DNA from: Bradysia coprophila
Lineage: Eukaryota; Arthropoda; Insecta; Diptera; Sciaridae
NCBI RefSeq assembly: GCF_014529535.1
Contig: NW_023503423.1
Coordinates: forward strand, 10,253,340 to 10,317,339
Length of the DNA: 64,000 bases
Reading direction: 5' to 3'
The notes under the pieces: generated by a model
What the model saw: the letters and a program-made list of their open reading frames with translations, nothing else
Told to the model about the DNA's origin: nothing
The model's database searches: none
Shown here: positions 20,941-32,666 of the stretch, in pieces
How positions within the stretch are numbered: position 1 is the stretch's first letter
Layout: each line of letters starts with the position of its first letter
Translations under genes and position numbers: made by a program

Positions 20941-23900
20941 TCAGTCCGACATTTCGAAATCCGAGTCGTCCAGTTCAATGATCTGTGAACAATTCACTTT
21001 AATATCAGACATTGTCCTAATTCTGAATTCTAACTTACATCATGCGATTCATTAATCATTTCCGATATTCCAGTCAAGTCTTCCAAGTATTTGTTTGAAC
21101 CGAAGACGTCCAGAAGAAATTCGTTACCTCTAACTGCGTATTCGCTCAGTACTTTCTATTAAACAAATCGATAGACAATCAAACCCCCAAAAAAGAAATT
21201 AACGGAAACACAACACACCTCAGAGCATGCAACACACTGCGTAAATTTTTCGGTGGCTGGCAATATTTGAGTATAAGTGCTCATCATTCCCCGAATGGAA
21301 TGTGGAATGATTCCCAAAAGTCCTTCTGGAATGGATTTACTGTCAGTTGAATTTGCTACACTGAAGTAAGCCGGTGCCTGTGCTCCTTGTTTATGTTGTT
21401 GTAGTGAAATCAGCAACTCTACAGCTAAACTGCCGGCTATATTTGATACCCCTGGTCGGGTAACGGTACATTGCATGTCAAGAGTTCGATCCTTCATTGA
21501 CTGAAAATAAATTTTTAATTAGTTCCACTCTGATGATGTCTCATAATGGATATTCCAAAAATGGTTTGATTGGACACATTTCTAAGTGTTATTATCAAAT
21601 ATAAATCTCTGACCGACATTGCAGCCTATTTTGTATGGGCAAAACCTTTTGAAAGTGTAGATTATAGGAAATGTACTCCAAGAACATGCAAAATGGCAAA
21701 AGTACAGAATTTAAATATGAGCCTTTACTCACGACGACGCTGTAGAAGATCCAAAAATTCAGTTTTTTATGTTGGTATAAGCCACCGTATTACGGACGTT
21801 CGACGAGTTTCAGAGATATCACAACAGATGGCGTTGCTTCCGCCGGCGAGACGGGATGCCATCTATTATCAACTCTCTGATGAGTTTGTTCCATCGTACG
21901 GTAAAACCGACTTTTGACAAGCCGAAAACGAACGATAACATCCACAGAGCCATAAACTCATTTTGCGAACGTTTTTGGTTATGTCTCTATGGATGACGTT
22001 TTGACAGCTGAAATAACCTTGGAACAGACCTGTATTTGTTTAGAAGAGGCCAAATGACAGTTAATAAAATCTGTTCCTTTGCCTTTTCTTGGAGTGCGTT
22101 GTTAAAGGTCATCGAAGGCTTTACACGTACGACAAAAGCTTGACACAAAAATTGCTGGGAACTCTAGGTCCTTCATCTGTTACATATGGAAAGCATATGA
22201 CCAGTATTATTGTCGGGTCTATTACTTCCATCGATCAAAGTATCTTTAATCTGTTGATTTCAAATCTTGTACTTCATAATTTTTGTAACATGCATTTTAC
22301 TATATAAATGACCATTACCCAGAGCTTGTCATTATCTTTGTTGGTGTTATCGATAACAGATGAACAGCCTTATGTGACAAGTTCAGTCATAATCAGTTTA
22401 TAAATAAGCAGCCTAAGGATACCCCAGTGAAAATTCTCTACGTTGCAGACGGATACCCATCATCATGTCTTTCAAATACAAGAAAATTGAAGCATCTCCA
22501 TGATGTTTTGTGGTTTGCTATTTTCACTCGGGTGAATTGTAACAGGAGCGAACAAAAGTTTTTATTTGTTATTAATTTTGAGGGTTTTTTTCTTGTCTCG
22601 GGCTAATAAAAAGAAAAGAGATCAACACAGCATTCTTTTAATAACGCCGTGAGAATTGCGGATCGAGCCGAAGGTGAAGTAGCCAAAAAATAATTTGCTA
22701 AAAACGCGAGCTAAAGTTAACTTTGTTTCACGGCGCCAAAACGTTACACACAAAAATGTTGGTATCACAATAATCCCATTAAACACCACCAACTGCGATG
22801 CACATTGTGGTGTTTAATGGGATTATTGTGTGACTTTCACCATTTACTTTTGTGTCGACATTTAGATACAAGTTAGCGAATTATCTTATCAAGCCCTGCA
22901 GTATCTTAAAATTTATTTTGATAAGATAATGTGTTCGAGGAACGTTGGTTTCGATTGTAACAGAACGAATTTTAGTTAACGTTTTGTACGTCACGTTTTT
23001 TGTGTGTGTTTAAAAGCGTTGACATTAGTTGGTGAGCGAAACAATTTCGCTAAAAAATTCAGCGACAACTCGGGGTTTACCTTCTTAAAATTTAAGACTT
23101 AAATCAAATGAATTAAATGGAAAACAACAATCAGGTTTCTTCAATGAACAAGTCGAGGTTCATGCTATAATCGATTTAAAAAAATTAATAAATTGGCGAC
23201 CCACACTGAATGGCAAAGAACCGAAACACAATTTTATTGGAATTAGTTGACGCTAAGCTTTTGTAAAGCAATGAGTAACAACAAAATGACATAATTTGAT
23301 CATAGACTGAACAGAAACTTGGACACAATCAAAACCGCTGGCTGACAAAATAGTGAAATGATATCCCAATTCATTGGCAACGTTTTTGGTCCAGTGGAGC
23401 CAGCTCAACTATTCGTAGTTGCTGGAAAAACGATAGCCGGAGCGTCACGGTATTTAAAAGGACTATCATTCACAACTGAATTTAATCACCCGGCTCATTC
23501 GACAGTTTAGACATCAATTTGAAGAGTGGAAAGAGTGAAAATGCTCATATAGCATTACACTTGTCGTGTCGATTCTACGAGGACGTAATTGTACGCAACT
23601 CATGGACCCCGAGCGGATGGGACGGTGAAGAGCGAGAACAGAATTTGAATGAATTTACGATTCCGAATCCGGTTGTAGCAGGTAATTGATCCTCAGGCGT
23701 TTCCAGACATCACAAATTTATTAAAGCCAGACCGGACTTTCAGGTGACAACTTCAAAATCTATATCTTCGTTGGAGAAACTCAATTCCATATTGCGATCA
23801 ATGATCAGCCATATTGCGTGTATAACTATCGCATGTCGAATCAGTTGATTCGTACGATTGAAGTGACCAGAGATATCCTTTCGGTTAATCAAATAGATCA

Positions 23901-26900
23901 TCGAGCTGCTTATCCACAGCCGATACCACCCATCCAACAGGATCTTAGGACTGTTACATTCAGTAATGATGCACCACGACGATTTTCGCCAGGTTTGGCC
24001 AGATTAACAACGGAAAAATCTTGTTACTAAATTCCTGTCTAACGATTTTATAGGTCACGTGATTGTCATAACTGGCATACCGACAGGAAATCCCCGAGGC
24101 ACATTTGTGTTATATTTTACAGAAGGCGCTACAAAACGGCACACGTTACACTTCAATCCCAGATTTGAGCCAAATTTTGTGGTTATCCGAAATGCTATGA
24201 ATGAAAACTTGAGGTTAGTGACAAAAGGCTATGGTGAGCGAAGCGAGTATTCCTTGAACTTCCTAAGTAACTTTTAGCTTCGGCCTGGAAGAGCGGTACG
24301 GAAACTTTCCATTTCATGTCGATGAACAATTCAAACTGGCCATCGGAATAACGGATACTGGATTTAAATTTGCCATAAACGGCGAGTTCTTCGCCCGATT
24401 TGGCTATCGTACCGATAATCCGCTGCCGTTAATGAATGGGTTTAAAATATCGACGGGAAATGGTATGCATTTGGCAATAACGGAAGTGGATCATGTCATT
24501 ACGGACACTATAGATTGTGATGATATTGTTACTATGTCGCATCCGGACAACGACATTGATTGAATGCGATACGATTTTTTTGTTGTTGCATTAAATACAT
24601 TTCTGTAGAAAAATTGTTTTTTTTGGACACTTTCTGTCTTTAGTCTCATAATTGGGACAAAAAAAAAAGGAAATTTATCTTCCTCACTCACCAAAGCGAG
24701 AAAACACCTTAAATCAAACAACGAATCTGTACCAAACTATTCCCTTACCAACAGGACTCACATTAAGTAAGATAGAATTAGACAGACGCTGTTTCGACAT
24801 CAGGCTTCAGTGGCGGTCTAAGGCTGCAGATTTTTTTTTTACATTGATCGTCGATACATTGATATTAGAGGTGAATGGACTATGAGTGGGTCGGTTGTGA
24901 TTGTGGGTCATTCGGTCGAATTTCCAAAAATGAATTTCGGATTGGAACATATTCGAAGTAACTTCACCGGTTTCGCTTCCAAAATACATAAAAGTTCGGG
25001 TCGAGTTCATTAGGGTTTTGAAGCTGATAGTTTTCTCTTACAAAAAGGCCTTTCTAGGTGGGGAATTGTCATTTTTACAAAGAATTGTACTGGATACAAT
25101 AATGTAGCAAAATCTTAATTGGCAATTGGCTATCAGCAGCTATCGGTCTCATTGATCGAGTAGATAAGAAATTAGAAATTAATGTCCCAAGGATTTTTAA
25201 AATCAAGCTCGACTGTTACCACAAAGGGTGGCAGCACCAGTCTACGCACCAGTAGTTCCGACACACATTGTTCTTTCATTCATAAATTATCATTTATAAA
25301 TAGGCGTATGACCTGGATATAATCGGCAGAAATATGGAAGTTGTTAAAGAAAACTTTGTGGCCTTGGAGAGGAAAGGTTCCGACCTCGGGCTAAAGGTGA
25401 ATGACACAAAAACGGAATACATGATCATCACCCATTCGAACCGACCGCGCGAGCAGAATGTACAAATAAACGCTCACACTTTCAAGGTGGTGAACGAATT
25501 CGTGTACCTGGGATCTCAGCTAAATACCGACAACAGCATCATGGACGAAATCAAACGGCGAATTAGGAAACAGAAGCTATTATAGTCTGTTGAACATCCT
25601 CAGGTCCAAGTCAGTTAGCAGAGTTTCTAAGTGCACATTGTACAGATCGGTAATAAGACCGGTTGTAACATACGGCTCGGAGTCGTGGTGCATGACACAA
25701 AGAGAAGAACAGACGTTACTCACATTTGAAAGGAAAGTCCTGCGTACAATATTCGGACCGATTCTGGATCCGAATCAAAACAGATGGCGCAGACGATTCA
25801 ACTTTGAGCTAAAACAGCTTTATGGAGAGCCAGACATAGTCAGGATCATCAAACTGAATAGACTTCGGTGGCTCGGTCATGTGGAACGGATGGAGGAAAA
25901 TCGTATTCCGAAGAAAATATTGAAAACCAAACATGAAGGACAGAGGAATGCAGGTCGACCAAAGGCCAGATGGTTCGATGCAGTCCTTTCAAATCTTCAA
26001 ACAATCGGTGTCACTCGTTGGGAATCGTTAGCCGCGAATAGGTCCGGTTGGAGAAGCATGTTGGAGAAGGCCAAGACCCTTAATGGGTTGTAGTGCCGGT
26101 AAAGTAAGTAAGTAAGTAAATAGGCGTACGACTACTGACTATTGGTACATTTCCGGAGACTGGTGCCACCACCTACACATCTGATCCACGCGCATAAGTT
26201 TACTCTATCAAAATCTGGCATCTCTTTTGCACTAAGTTCTTTGCAGACATTGTTGCTCCTCCCTCTCTCTGTTCATATCTGTCTACAATAACATCTGAGT
26301 TACAACATTGAAATCATGAAACAAGTCGACCGCCAACCAACATTTATGAGCGAATGAAGATTAATTCAACATTTTTTATCGGCATGCTGATAAGATAAAC
26401 TTCATGGAAAATAATTACTTTGGCATTTCGTTGCATTTTATGACAGAACAAACTAAAAATTCACTGCAAAGCACAGCACCGATTCAAGAATGAAAACTGA
26501 ATTTGTTGGTAATATTGCGTTTGTGGTTGAAACGGGCCATATTTTTGTTATTAGTGGACAGACATTGACTGGAGCGGAAAGGTATTGAAAAATTGAAACA
26601 TAAATCAGAAACACTGACTCATTTGCCGAGATGGTTCATCGAACAGATTGGACATCGACTTAAAAAGTGGAAAACATGACGACGCCCCAATACCCTTGCA
26701 ACTTTCAGTACGGTTCACAGAGAACGCAATCGTTCGCAACACATACCGTGGGAATAATGAATGGTTCAGTGAAGAGCGCGATGAAAACCGTGACGAAAAT
26801 GCGAACCCGAATCCGTTAGTGGCAGGTTGTGTAACAATTGTGCTTTGTCTTTAATGGTATAACCGTTTCACCGCTCAACGACAGGCGAACGATTCCAGGT

Positions 26901-29900
26901 GTACATTTTTGTTGGCGAAAACAATTACTACATTTCGGTGAATAAGGAACCGTTTTGTAAGTACAGCATTAGGGCGCCCATAGAAGACATCAGAACGATT
27001 TCGGTAACAGGTGACTTGGAATGGATTAATCAAGTGGATCATCGGTAAATTACTACTCGTTCATTCTGCCGAAACATTCCGAATCATAAATCGTTTATTC
27101 CACAACAGGTCATCGTATCCCTATCCCCATCCACTGGCACAGAAAGACGAAAAGGACGTTGCATTTAGTAATGATGTTCCCAGCAATTTCCAGGCAGGTA
27201 AGAGTGTAAAATCATTGTTAGTCCCATGAAATTGACTGGTCATTCATAAGGTCACGTAATCGTCGCCACTGCCATTCCCTACGGTAATATAAAGGGTGGC
27301 TTTGTGTTCGCATTCCGCGACGGAGCCACAGACAAACAAGTGCTACATTTCAATGCCAGATTCCGTCCCGAATTCACTGTCGTCCGAAATGCAATGAATG
27401 ATAAAAATGAGTAAGTCGACTAGGAATACAGTAATACTGCCGGACAAGCCATATATTCATCAAGCAATCTTTGTCGCACAGTTTTGAAACCCGACACGAA
27501 GAGCGCTCGGGTGGCTTTCCATTCAAAATGGAGGAACAATTCAAATTGGCTATCGCGTTCACACCGAAGGAGTTTATGTTCGCCGTGAACGGCGTCTATT
27601 TCAATTCGTTTCAGTACCGAACGAATCGATTGCTGGATAAGATCAGCGGACTCAAAATCTTCACCTACAATGGCTTCAATTTGGAGATAACGTCAATCGA
27701 TCACGTTTACATCGGCCATCCGGCGTGTAAAGGTTTCGAACAGTACTCGCATCCGGACATAATGATATTTTAAAATGTGAGGCTCAAGGGCTCAATGTGA
27801 CGAAATAGATCGAAGAAAATTATACTCACGTCACCGGGAGCTGTAATGTCATTGCAAAAATAGCAACCTAACTGGTTGCCGGGGATGCATTTTAAACCAT
27901 CAATAGTTTCTGCAGTCGAATGTTCGTCGTCTTTGCTTCTCGTTCCATGTCGCATGACCAAGTAACTGTCGAATCCTAGCGCCGCATTAATCACGATCTG
28001 AACGAACAACCAAAAAAAAAAATTAGCTTCGAATTGACATCAGTTGCAAGAGTGAGTGTATCGACCTTGTTATAAGCTGCGCCCAACAATGTCGGCAACC
28101 ATCGACTTTCGCGTGAGTCTGTCAGTAGAAATATTACGTCATGGCTCTGGACTAGCTCCTCCAATTTCTTTATCGTGGCCAACGTTTCCTCCATTATTGC
28201 TTCGCCGATTGTATGTCCAGGCATCGGGATGTGTAAATTGTATCCACTTGGTTGCTGAATGAGAACATTTCTTTCTACATACAGCAACGGAGATGAGAGG
28301 AGAGACAATGACTTACCACTCCAGGACTAATTTCTTTTAAACGAGCTGCTGCCGTTTTTGCTTTTTCTTTTCCACCGTTCAGAGCGTCTTCATACGTGAA
28401 TAGACTCTGTCGTACTGGATTGGAACGAGACACTTTCCCGTAATCGACGAACGTAATTACATCAACACCCCAAGCCTGAAACAAAGCGGTTTGTCATTTC
28501 GAGGTGAGGATTTGTGAGGATGATTCATCCGTACCAATAAATTCCTTGAAACGGAACATCCCAGTGTCCCGGCTCCCATCAACAGGCACTTTGTCGATGC
28601 AATCGTTTCTAAATTCAAATCGGGCAGAAGTCGCCATTTCATCAGCTTCAAATTTAATTGAACGGATGATCGGGCCAGTCTGTAACAGCGAATCGTTTAA
28701 CTTATTTGGTTCCGCATTGCCGGAATAAATACTCGTTTACTTCTCCGGATCCATCGACGCTGCCATGTCAACTGTTTTCGGTAAAATTTTTCCGACATTA
28801 TCGCGTTCGTAACCGATCCAGGTCAGATTTTCTAAGTCAATGTCATCCGTGGACAGTGTAACGTTGAACAACAAACTTTTTTCGATACCAATCGCTTGTT
28901 GGAAACGAACCAAAAATATTTGAACTTTTTTCCCGCGCAGGTGGGGACTGTAAGGCAGAGATAGAGTCTCTTGAAGTAATCAGGCTTCGCTTGTCGCCGC
29001 ATCTTAAAACTTACCACAAGTGAACCAATGCGACCACGAAAAGTCTCAACGGCCATGCAGCAGTCGGAGACGAAGTCGAGTCGGAACAACAAAAGTAAAT
29101 CGATTTTAGATCGACGTCCTTGAAGTTGCTTTCTTTATCGTTGTGTTTGATGTAATCAGTCAGTTGTTTTGTCGAGAAACCATTGCCATTCCGCTCCAGA
29201 ATGAAAAACGATTTCTGAATTTGACCGGCAATGTTTCGGTACAGTCCCGTGATTTCTTTTAGATTCTCATTGCTGAAGTGGTGTTTTATGTCGGTGATTG
29301 CATTTGGGTCGGTGATGGTAGCAACAGTTTGACTTACGCTCGGGTAAGCGAGGTAGTAGTAAAATTTGTACTTTTTTATGTCCTTGAAGGGAAGGGGACA
29401 GTGAAATCGATTACGGTATTTCTATCGAATCCAACAAAGCAAACAACTTACTGCGAATGACAACACGAAAAACCGTGCAAACAAACTGGGATTTTCGATG
29501 CAAGTCCCGTCTATGATTGAATCCCATATTTTACGGCCTTCATCTTTCATCAAAGCCAGTTTGTCACAATTTTTGAAGTCTTCAATTGTGTTCTTATTGT
29601 GCAACACACCGTGCGAAACAAAAAATCCAGCAGCTTCACATGGATTCCTATACGCAACGAGTACATTATATTGACTGCACAGATTACACTTTCGTAGAAA
29701 GTTTTTATCTAAACAATAAATCGCTTCGTCCAGAATTTAGAACAGACGATCGACTTACTCATTAAATGAGGCGGAGTCAACATTGTTAAAACATGATTGC
29801 GAACAGTTGAAGTTTGTGTATTGACCTGTAAGTAAAGAGCTGAATTAGAGCCAAATAAATTCAATTGAACAGAGAAACAGTTGGTGAAAGTGTCTGATAA

Positions 29901-30065
29901 ATTTTGTCGTTTTTTCTTTCAATTTTACTAGATAGACTGACCGTAAATTCGTTTTTCAGCATCACTTAGACGATCAACATCTAACTTTATTTCGGCTAAT
30001 TTGTACCAAAACGTTGGATTTATTGCTGTTGTAAACGGTACGAACGTTAATAAATTATCAGCCAT
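20941..30065 (-). CDS. Atg7: autophagy-related E1-like enzyme ATG7
   Basis: Eleven exons, all phase-matched: 30065-29942, 29708-29452, 29382-29015, 28947-28741, 28679-28535, 28475-28317, 28254-28066, 27997-27830, 21500-21219, 21155-21039 and 20982-20941. They give 685 aa, the usual ATG7 length. ATG7 activates ATG8 and ATG12 with ATP and passes them to ATG3 and ATG10. Visible marks are the N-terminal [18 protein letters not shown], the nucleotide site GAGTLGC (354-360), [42 protein letters not shown], zinc cysteines in CYFCND and CVAC, the catalytic Cys (~C550) in [20 protein letters not shown], and an acidic tail ending EMSD. Intron 8 (27829-21501, 6.3 kb) contains two galectin genes on the opposite strand. 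The other introns are short. Confidence 0.96.
21765..22101. repeat. relics of two MITE families in Atg7 intron 8
   Basis: GTTGGTATAAGCCACCGTATTACGGACGTTC (about 21770) and TGTTCC..TTGGAGTGCGTTG (ending 22101) match the interior and right end of the MITE at 12511-12703. Between them, ACATCCACAGAG..CATAA and TTGGAACAGACCTGTAT match the MITE at 44411-44614, so one seems inserted in the other. All pieces are decayed. Confidence 0.5.
22767..22832. repeat. 24-bp perfect inverted repeat (hairpin)
   Basis: CACAATAATCCCATTAAACA continuing into CCAC is followed, after about 17 nt, by its exact inverse GTGG plus TGTTTAATGGGATTATTGTG. It is probably the core of a tiny foldback element in Atg7 intron 8. 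No transcript is inferred. Confidence 0.65.
23358..24563 (+). CDS. galectin, tandem-repeat type (galectin A)
   Basis: Five exons: 23358-23449, 23506-23681, 23744-23992, 24054-24213 and 24278-24563, giving 320 aa. There are two galectin carbohydrate-recognition domains (about 1-150 and 172-300) and no signal peptide, as expected for galectins, which leave cells by a non-classical route. CRD1 shows LHLSCRF, VIVRNSW and WDGEERE, so His and Arg are kept but the canonical Asn is Ser. CRD2 shows [14 protein letters not shown] and FGLEER, with the stacking Trp replaced by Phe. Galectins bind beta-galactosides; insect ones act in immunity and adhesion. The gene lies inside intron 8 of Atg7 on the opposite strand and is paralogous to the gene at 26490-27773. 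Confidence 0.9.
24564..25312. other. intergenic inside Atg7 intron 8
   Basis: No gene was seen between galectin A and the LINE. AT-rich flanks near 25270-25312 look like a relic of the LINE 3' end family of 5968-6085. Confidence 0.4.
25313..26117 (+). mobile_element. 5'-truncated RTE-like LINE with target-site duplication
   Basis: It encodes the C-terminal third of a non-LTR reverse transcriptase: [22 protein letters not shown], then [22 protein letters not shown] and [11 protein letters not shown]. The frame shifts once near 25575, within RRIRKQ, so it cannot make a continuous protein. The 3' tail is (GTAA)n, as in RTE elements. The flanks AAATAGGCGTATGAC (25298-25312) and AAATAGGCGTACGAC (26118-26132) are a 15-bp target duplication with one change. 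The target itself resembles the older LINE end at 5968-6085. Confidence 0.85.
26133..26489. other. intergenic, upstream of galectin B
   Basis: No gene was seen. It must contain the promoter and 5' UTR of galectin B. No clear core element was recognised. Confidence 0.4.
26490..27773 (+). CDS. galectin, tandem-repeat type (galectin B)
   Basis: Six exons: 26490-26581, 26647-26825, 26885-27044, 27109-27197, 27251-27410 and 27482-27773, giving 323 aa. It is a tandem paralogue of galectin A: exon 1 is the same 92 nt, and CRD1 is followed by CRD2. One extra intron splits the linker region after NQVDHR. CRD1 has LQLSVRF, AIVRNTY and [11 protein letters not shown]2 has [14 protein letters not shown] and FETRHEER. 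The conserved His of CRD1 is Gln and the stacking Trp of CRD2 is missing, so sugar binding may differ from classical galectins. No signal peptide is present. The stop codon lies 56 nt from Atg7 exon 8, which is transcribed toward it. Confidence 0.9.
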
Positions 30066-30594
30066 CGTTCAAACGAGTTTTTGCTCAAGACACACAAAGA
30101 AAAATGATCAAAAATTCCGATAAGTTAATATTTGCAGTATTTTTGACAAACGTTTCTTTTTGTTTTTGTTTTGATTTGCATAAAGCAGTGCTGTCAGCAA
30201 TCTTTATAGTTTTAAATTGTAGCGTTACTTGACTGTACAGTGTTCACAGAAATTGATCTCTTGAGTTGGTGAAACTAAGGTAAATATAGCGTGTAGGCGA
30301 AGTCATATATAACTGAATCAGATGTGCACGAAAGGTCGACACAGACGCCATGACCTCCTTTCGTTAAAAACAAAAAATGACCATCTGTTTTGATACAGCG
30401 AAAACATAATGTGAAATACAAGCAAATCATAGTCAACCTTGGGTGAAACTAATGCCAGGAGTAAACTAAAAACCAAACGAACTAACATAACAATGAGTCT
30501 AAGAGCAGTGTTCCATTACTTACGGAAAATTTAAGGCATAGCTGCATTCAGTTGTTGGCAAAGTGACGTTGGCATTTGAAACCATGTCTGGGTG
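30066..30594. other. Atg7 upstream region with a MITE fragment
   Basis: GGTAAATATAG.GT..GG near 30281, followed by CATATATAACTGAATCAGATGTG, is one end of the MITE family seen whole at 31406-31669. The rest up to about 30440 is a decayed copy in the opposite sense. The Atg7 promoter must lie at the left edge. No TATA was evident. Confidence 0.5.
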
Positions 30595-30782
30595 ATTGTC
30601 CTGATTATTCGACGACATGAATATCGACGACTTTATGAAAAATCAGCAAGTTCCAGAAGAAACGATGAAAGGAATTTTCCTTTCACAAAATGTTGAAAAA
30701 GACGACTTTCTGAAGAAGCGGTGATTAATCTGTGTTTTTTAGAAAGTCGTCGATACTCATGTCGTCGAATAATCAGGACAAT
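30595..30782. mobile_element. MITE with 40-bp terminal inverted repeats
   Basis: ATTGTCCTGATTATTCGACG..CGACGACTTT at the left is inverted almost perfectly at the right as AAAGTCGTCG..AATAATCAGGACAAT. It is 188 bp and non-coding, and the near-identity of the arms suggests it is recent. Confidence 0.8.
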
Positions 30783-31405
30783 GTCTGTTCACTGAGAGTC
30801 AAAACCAGGTAAATTTAACAGATCTATGGGTCAGCCAAAAATTCATTATTCTTATTTTGATGAGGGACCCACAGATTAGTTCAAATTAACTTGTCAGAAA
30901 TCGCTCTTCGCGAAGATTATTACTTATTTACATATCGTCTGCAACATAGCTTAAAGGCGTTCTACAATTTTTTGGACCCATTGGTTGGATTTTGATAAAC
31001 TTTTTTTTCCTGAAGCTGCCAACATTTGTGAGACTTTGAGCCCTGTATAAAGTCAATGCAACCAATGGTTATATGCGAAATTACATGAAATTAACCGTCC
31101 CAAATAAGTTGTAAACTACATAACCAATTTAAAAATGCTCAATGCACTCAACATTCTCATAAGCAGAATTTTGAGGTTTTTGTTAAAAAAGCTAGTTCTT
31201 TTTCCTCATCTGCATCTGAAATGTCTAACAAAATCAAACTAAGCACATAACATTTGCCAGAAAAACAAAGTTAAAACAAACGCCTTAACAGAGTGAAAAC
31301 TTGTCCCAATCTTGCCCAATCTGTTATCACGTGGACAAACGATCATAGCTAGGCTATCGGCCAGAGAATTGTTTCAGCCGCAGAATTCATTGGGGTAAAC
31401 ATCAA

Positions 31406-31669
31406 GGTAAATATAGTGTGGAGGTAATGTCATTCAGTCGCGCGACCTAGCACATAAGTTCGATGCCAGTGACATCTTTTTCTAAAATGGTTGACTACGA
31501 TTTACTTGTATTTCACAAAAATATTTTCACTATCTCACAACAGATGGCCCGACTTTCTATTCCATTTTTTGCTTTCAACGAAGGGATGAGATGGCGTTTG
31601 TATCAAACTTTCGTGCCACCGCACATCTGATTCGATTACATAAGGCATTACCTTCTCACTATATTTACC
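31406..31669. mobile_element. MITE with GGTAAATATAGTG ends (full copy)
   Basis: GGTAAATATAGTGTGGAGGT at the left is inverted at the right as ACCTTCTCACTATATTTACC. It is 264 bp and non-coding. Related copies are at about 30278-30440 (fragment), 32190-32408 (right part) and 36236-36365 (decayed). Confidence 0.7.
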
Positions 31670-32189
31670 CAAGGTGCTGTGAACGGCATAGTGAACGGAC
31701 GTGTTTATGTGTCGCTCTCTGAAAGTCTTTCTTTTGTGGTTCTTTGTGTAAATAATTTGTGTTTTTCTCTAAGTTTGGGCTGCTTTTTGATACTTTCGAT
31801 GTTTCTTGGCTAATTATGTGTGGTCAAATAGTGAAATAATTTAAAATTTATTGACAAAATCAAAATCGTTTGCTCGTGAACCACTTTTTCTTTGATCAAT
31901 ATGTACGGCTTGTACAATTCTATTGTTCTCTTTTGTTAACGGACATGTGCTTATGAACAGCGATGATTTTGTTTGGATTTACAGCGAAATTTCTGATACA
32001 ATTGTTGTACAATCGTTCGAAAGAACTCTTCGCCATATGGCTCTATGTCGGGACTCTTAATGAACCTGATTCTAATGATCCACGGATCTCACTATCTAAT
32101 TGTTCTTTACAGCTGTAGCGGTACTTGGACTTCTTCTGAGCAAAACTAAGTTAAAATTCATATTCATATATAAAATTCATATATATATA
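31670..32189. other. intergenic, nothing identified
   Basis: No supported gene or repeat was seen. Confidence 0.4.
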
Positions 32190-32408
32190 TAAAATAGTTC
32201 GTTGAAACTGACATCTTTTTTTAAAATGGTTAACTATGATTTGCTTGTGTTTCACAAAATGTTGTGACAATTACAAAACAGATGGCCCAGGTTTCTAAGC
32301 AATTTTGTTATTTTAAAGGCAGGGAGAGATGGCGTTTATAGCAAACTTTCGTGCTACTGCACATCTGATTCGGTTGTATATGACATTACCTCCTCACTAT
32401 ATTTACCT
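32190..32408. repeat. partial copy of the GGTAAATATAGTG MITE
   Basis: GACATCTTTTTTTAAAATGG, ACAGATGGCCC, GAGATGGCGTTTATA and CCTCACTATATTTACC align in order with 31466-31669. The left end is missing. Confidence 0.6.
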
Positions 32409-32666
32409 TGTATTTACCTTACATTCAAAACATTAAATTCATTGCGTTCTATACGGTCTATACACTGTGCACACTGTGCCATCAATTCTCTGTCACCACT
32501 GAAGTAAAAATTTCACCAAATATGACGGCATCACTGCTTGAAAAGTCAAATAAATTCTTCTTTCAGCTGGGATTGTTTACATTCATCAAAAGCACGTTCT
32601 CCTCAATTGTCGCCTTGTTATTGAAGTTTAACTACTAAAGAGTAGAGCTCCGATCCCTAATTTGAT

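Noticed and set aside
25334-26093. Two adjacent frames considered as a host gene
   Set aside because: Motifs such as VTYGSESW and [11 protein letters not shown] are from LINE reverse transcriptases. A target duplication and (GTAA)n tail frame the unit.
29761-29827. Possible extra 67-nt exon of Atg7 with good splice sites
   Set aside because: Including it shifts the frame into a stop. Skipping it joins exons 1 and 2 in phase and gives the standard ATG7 length.
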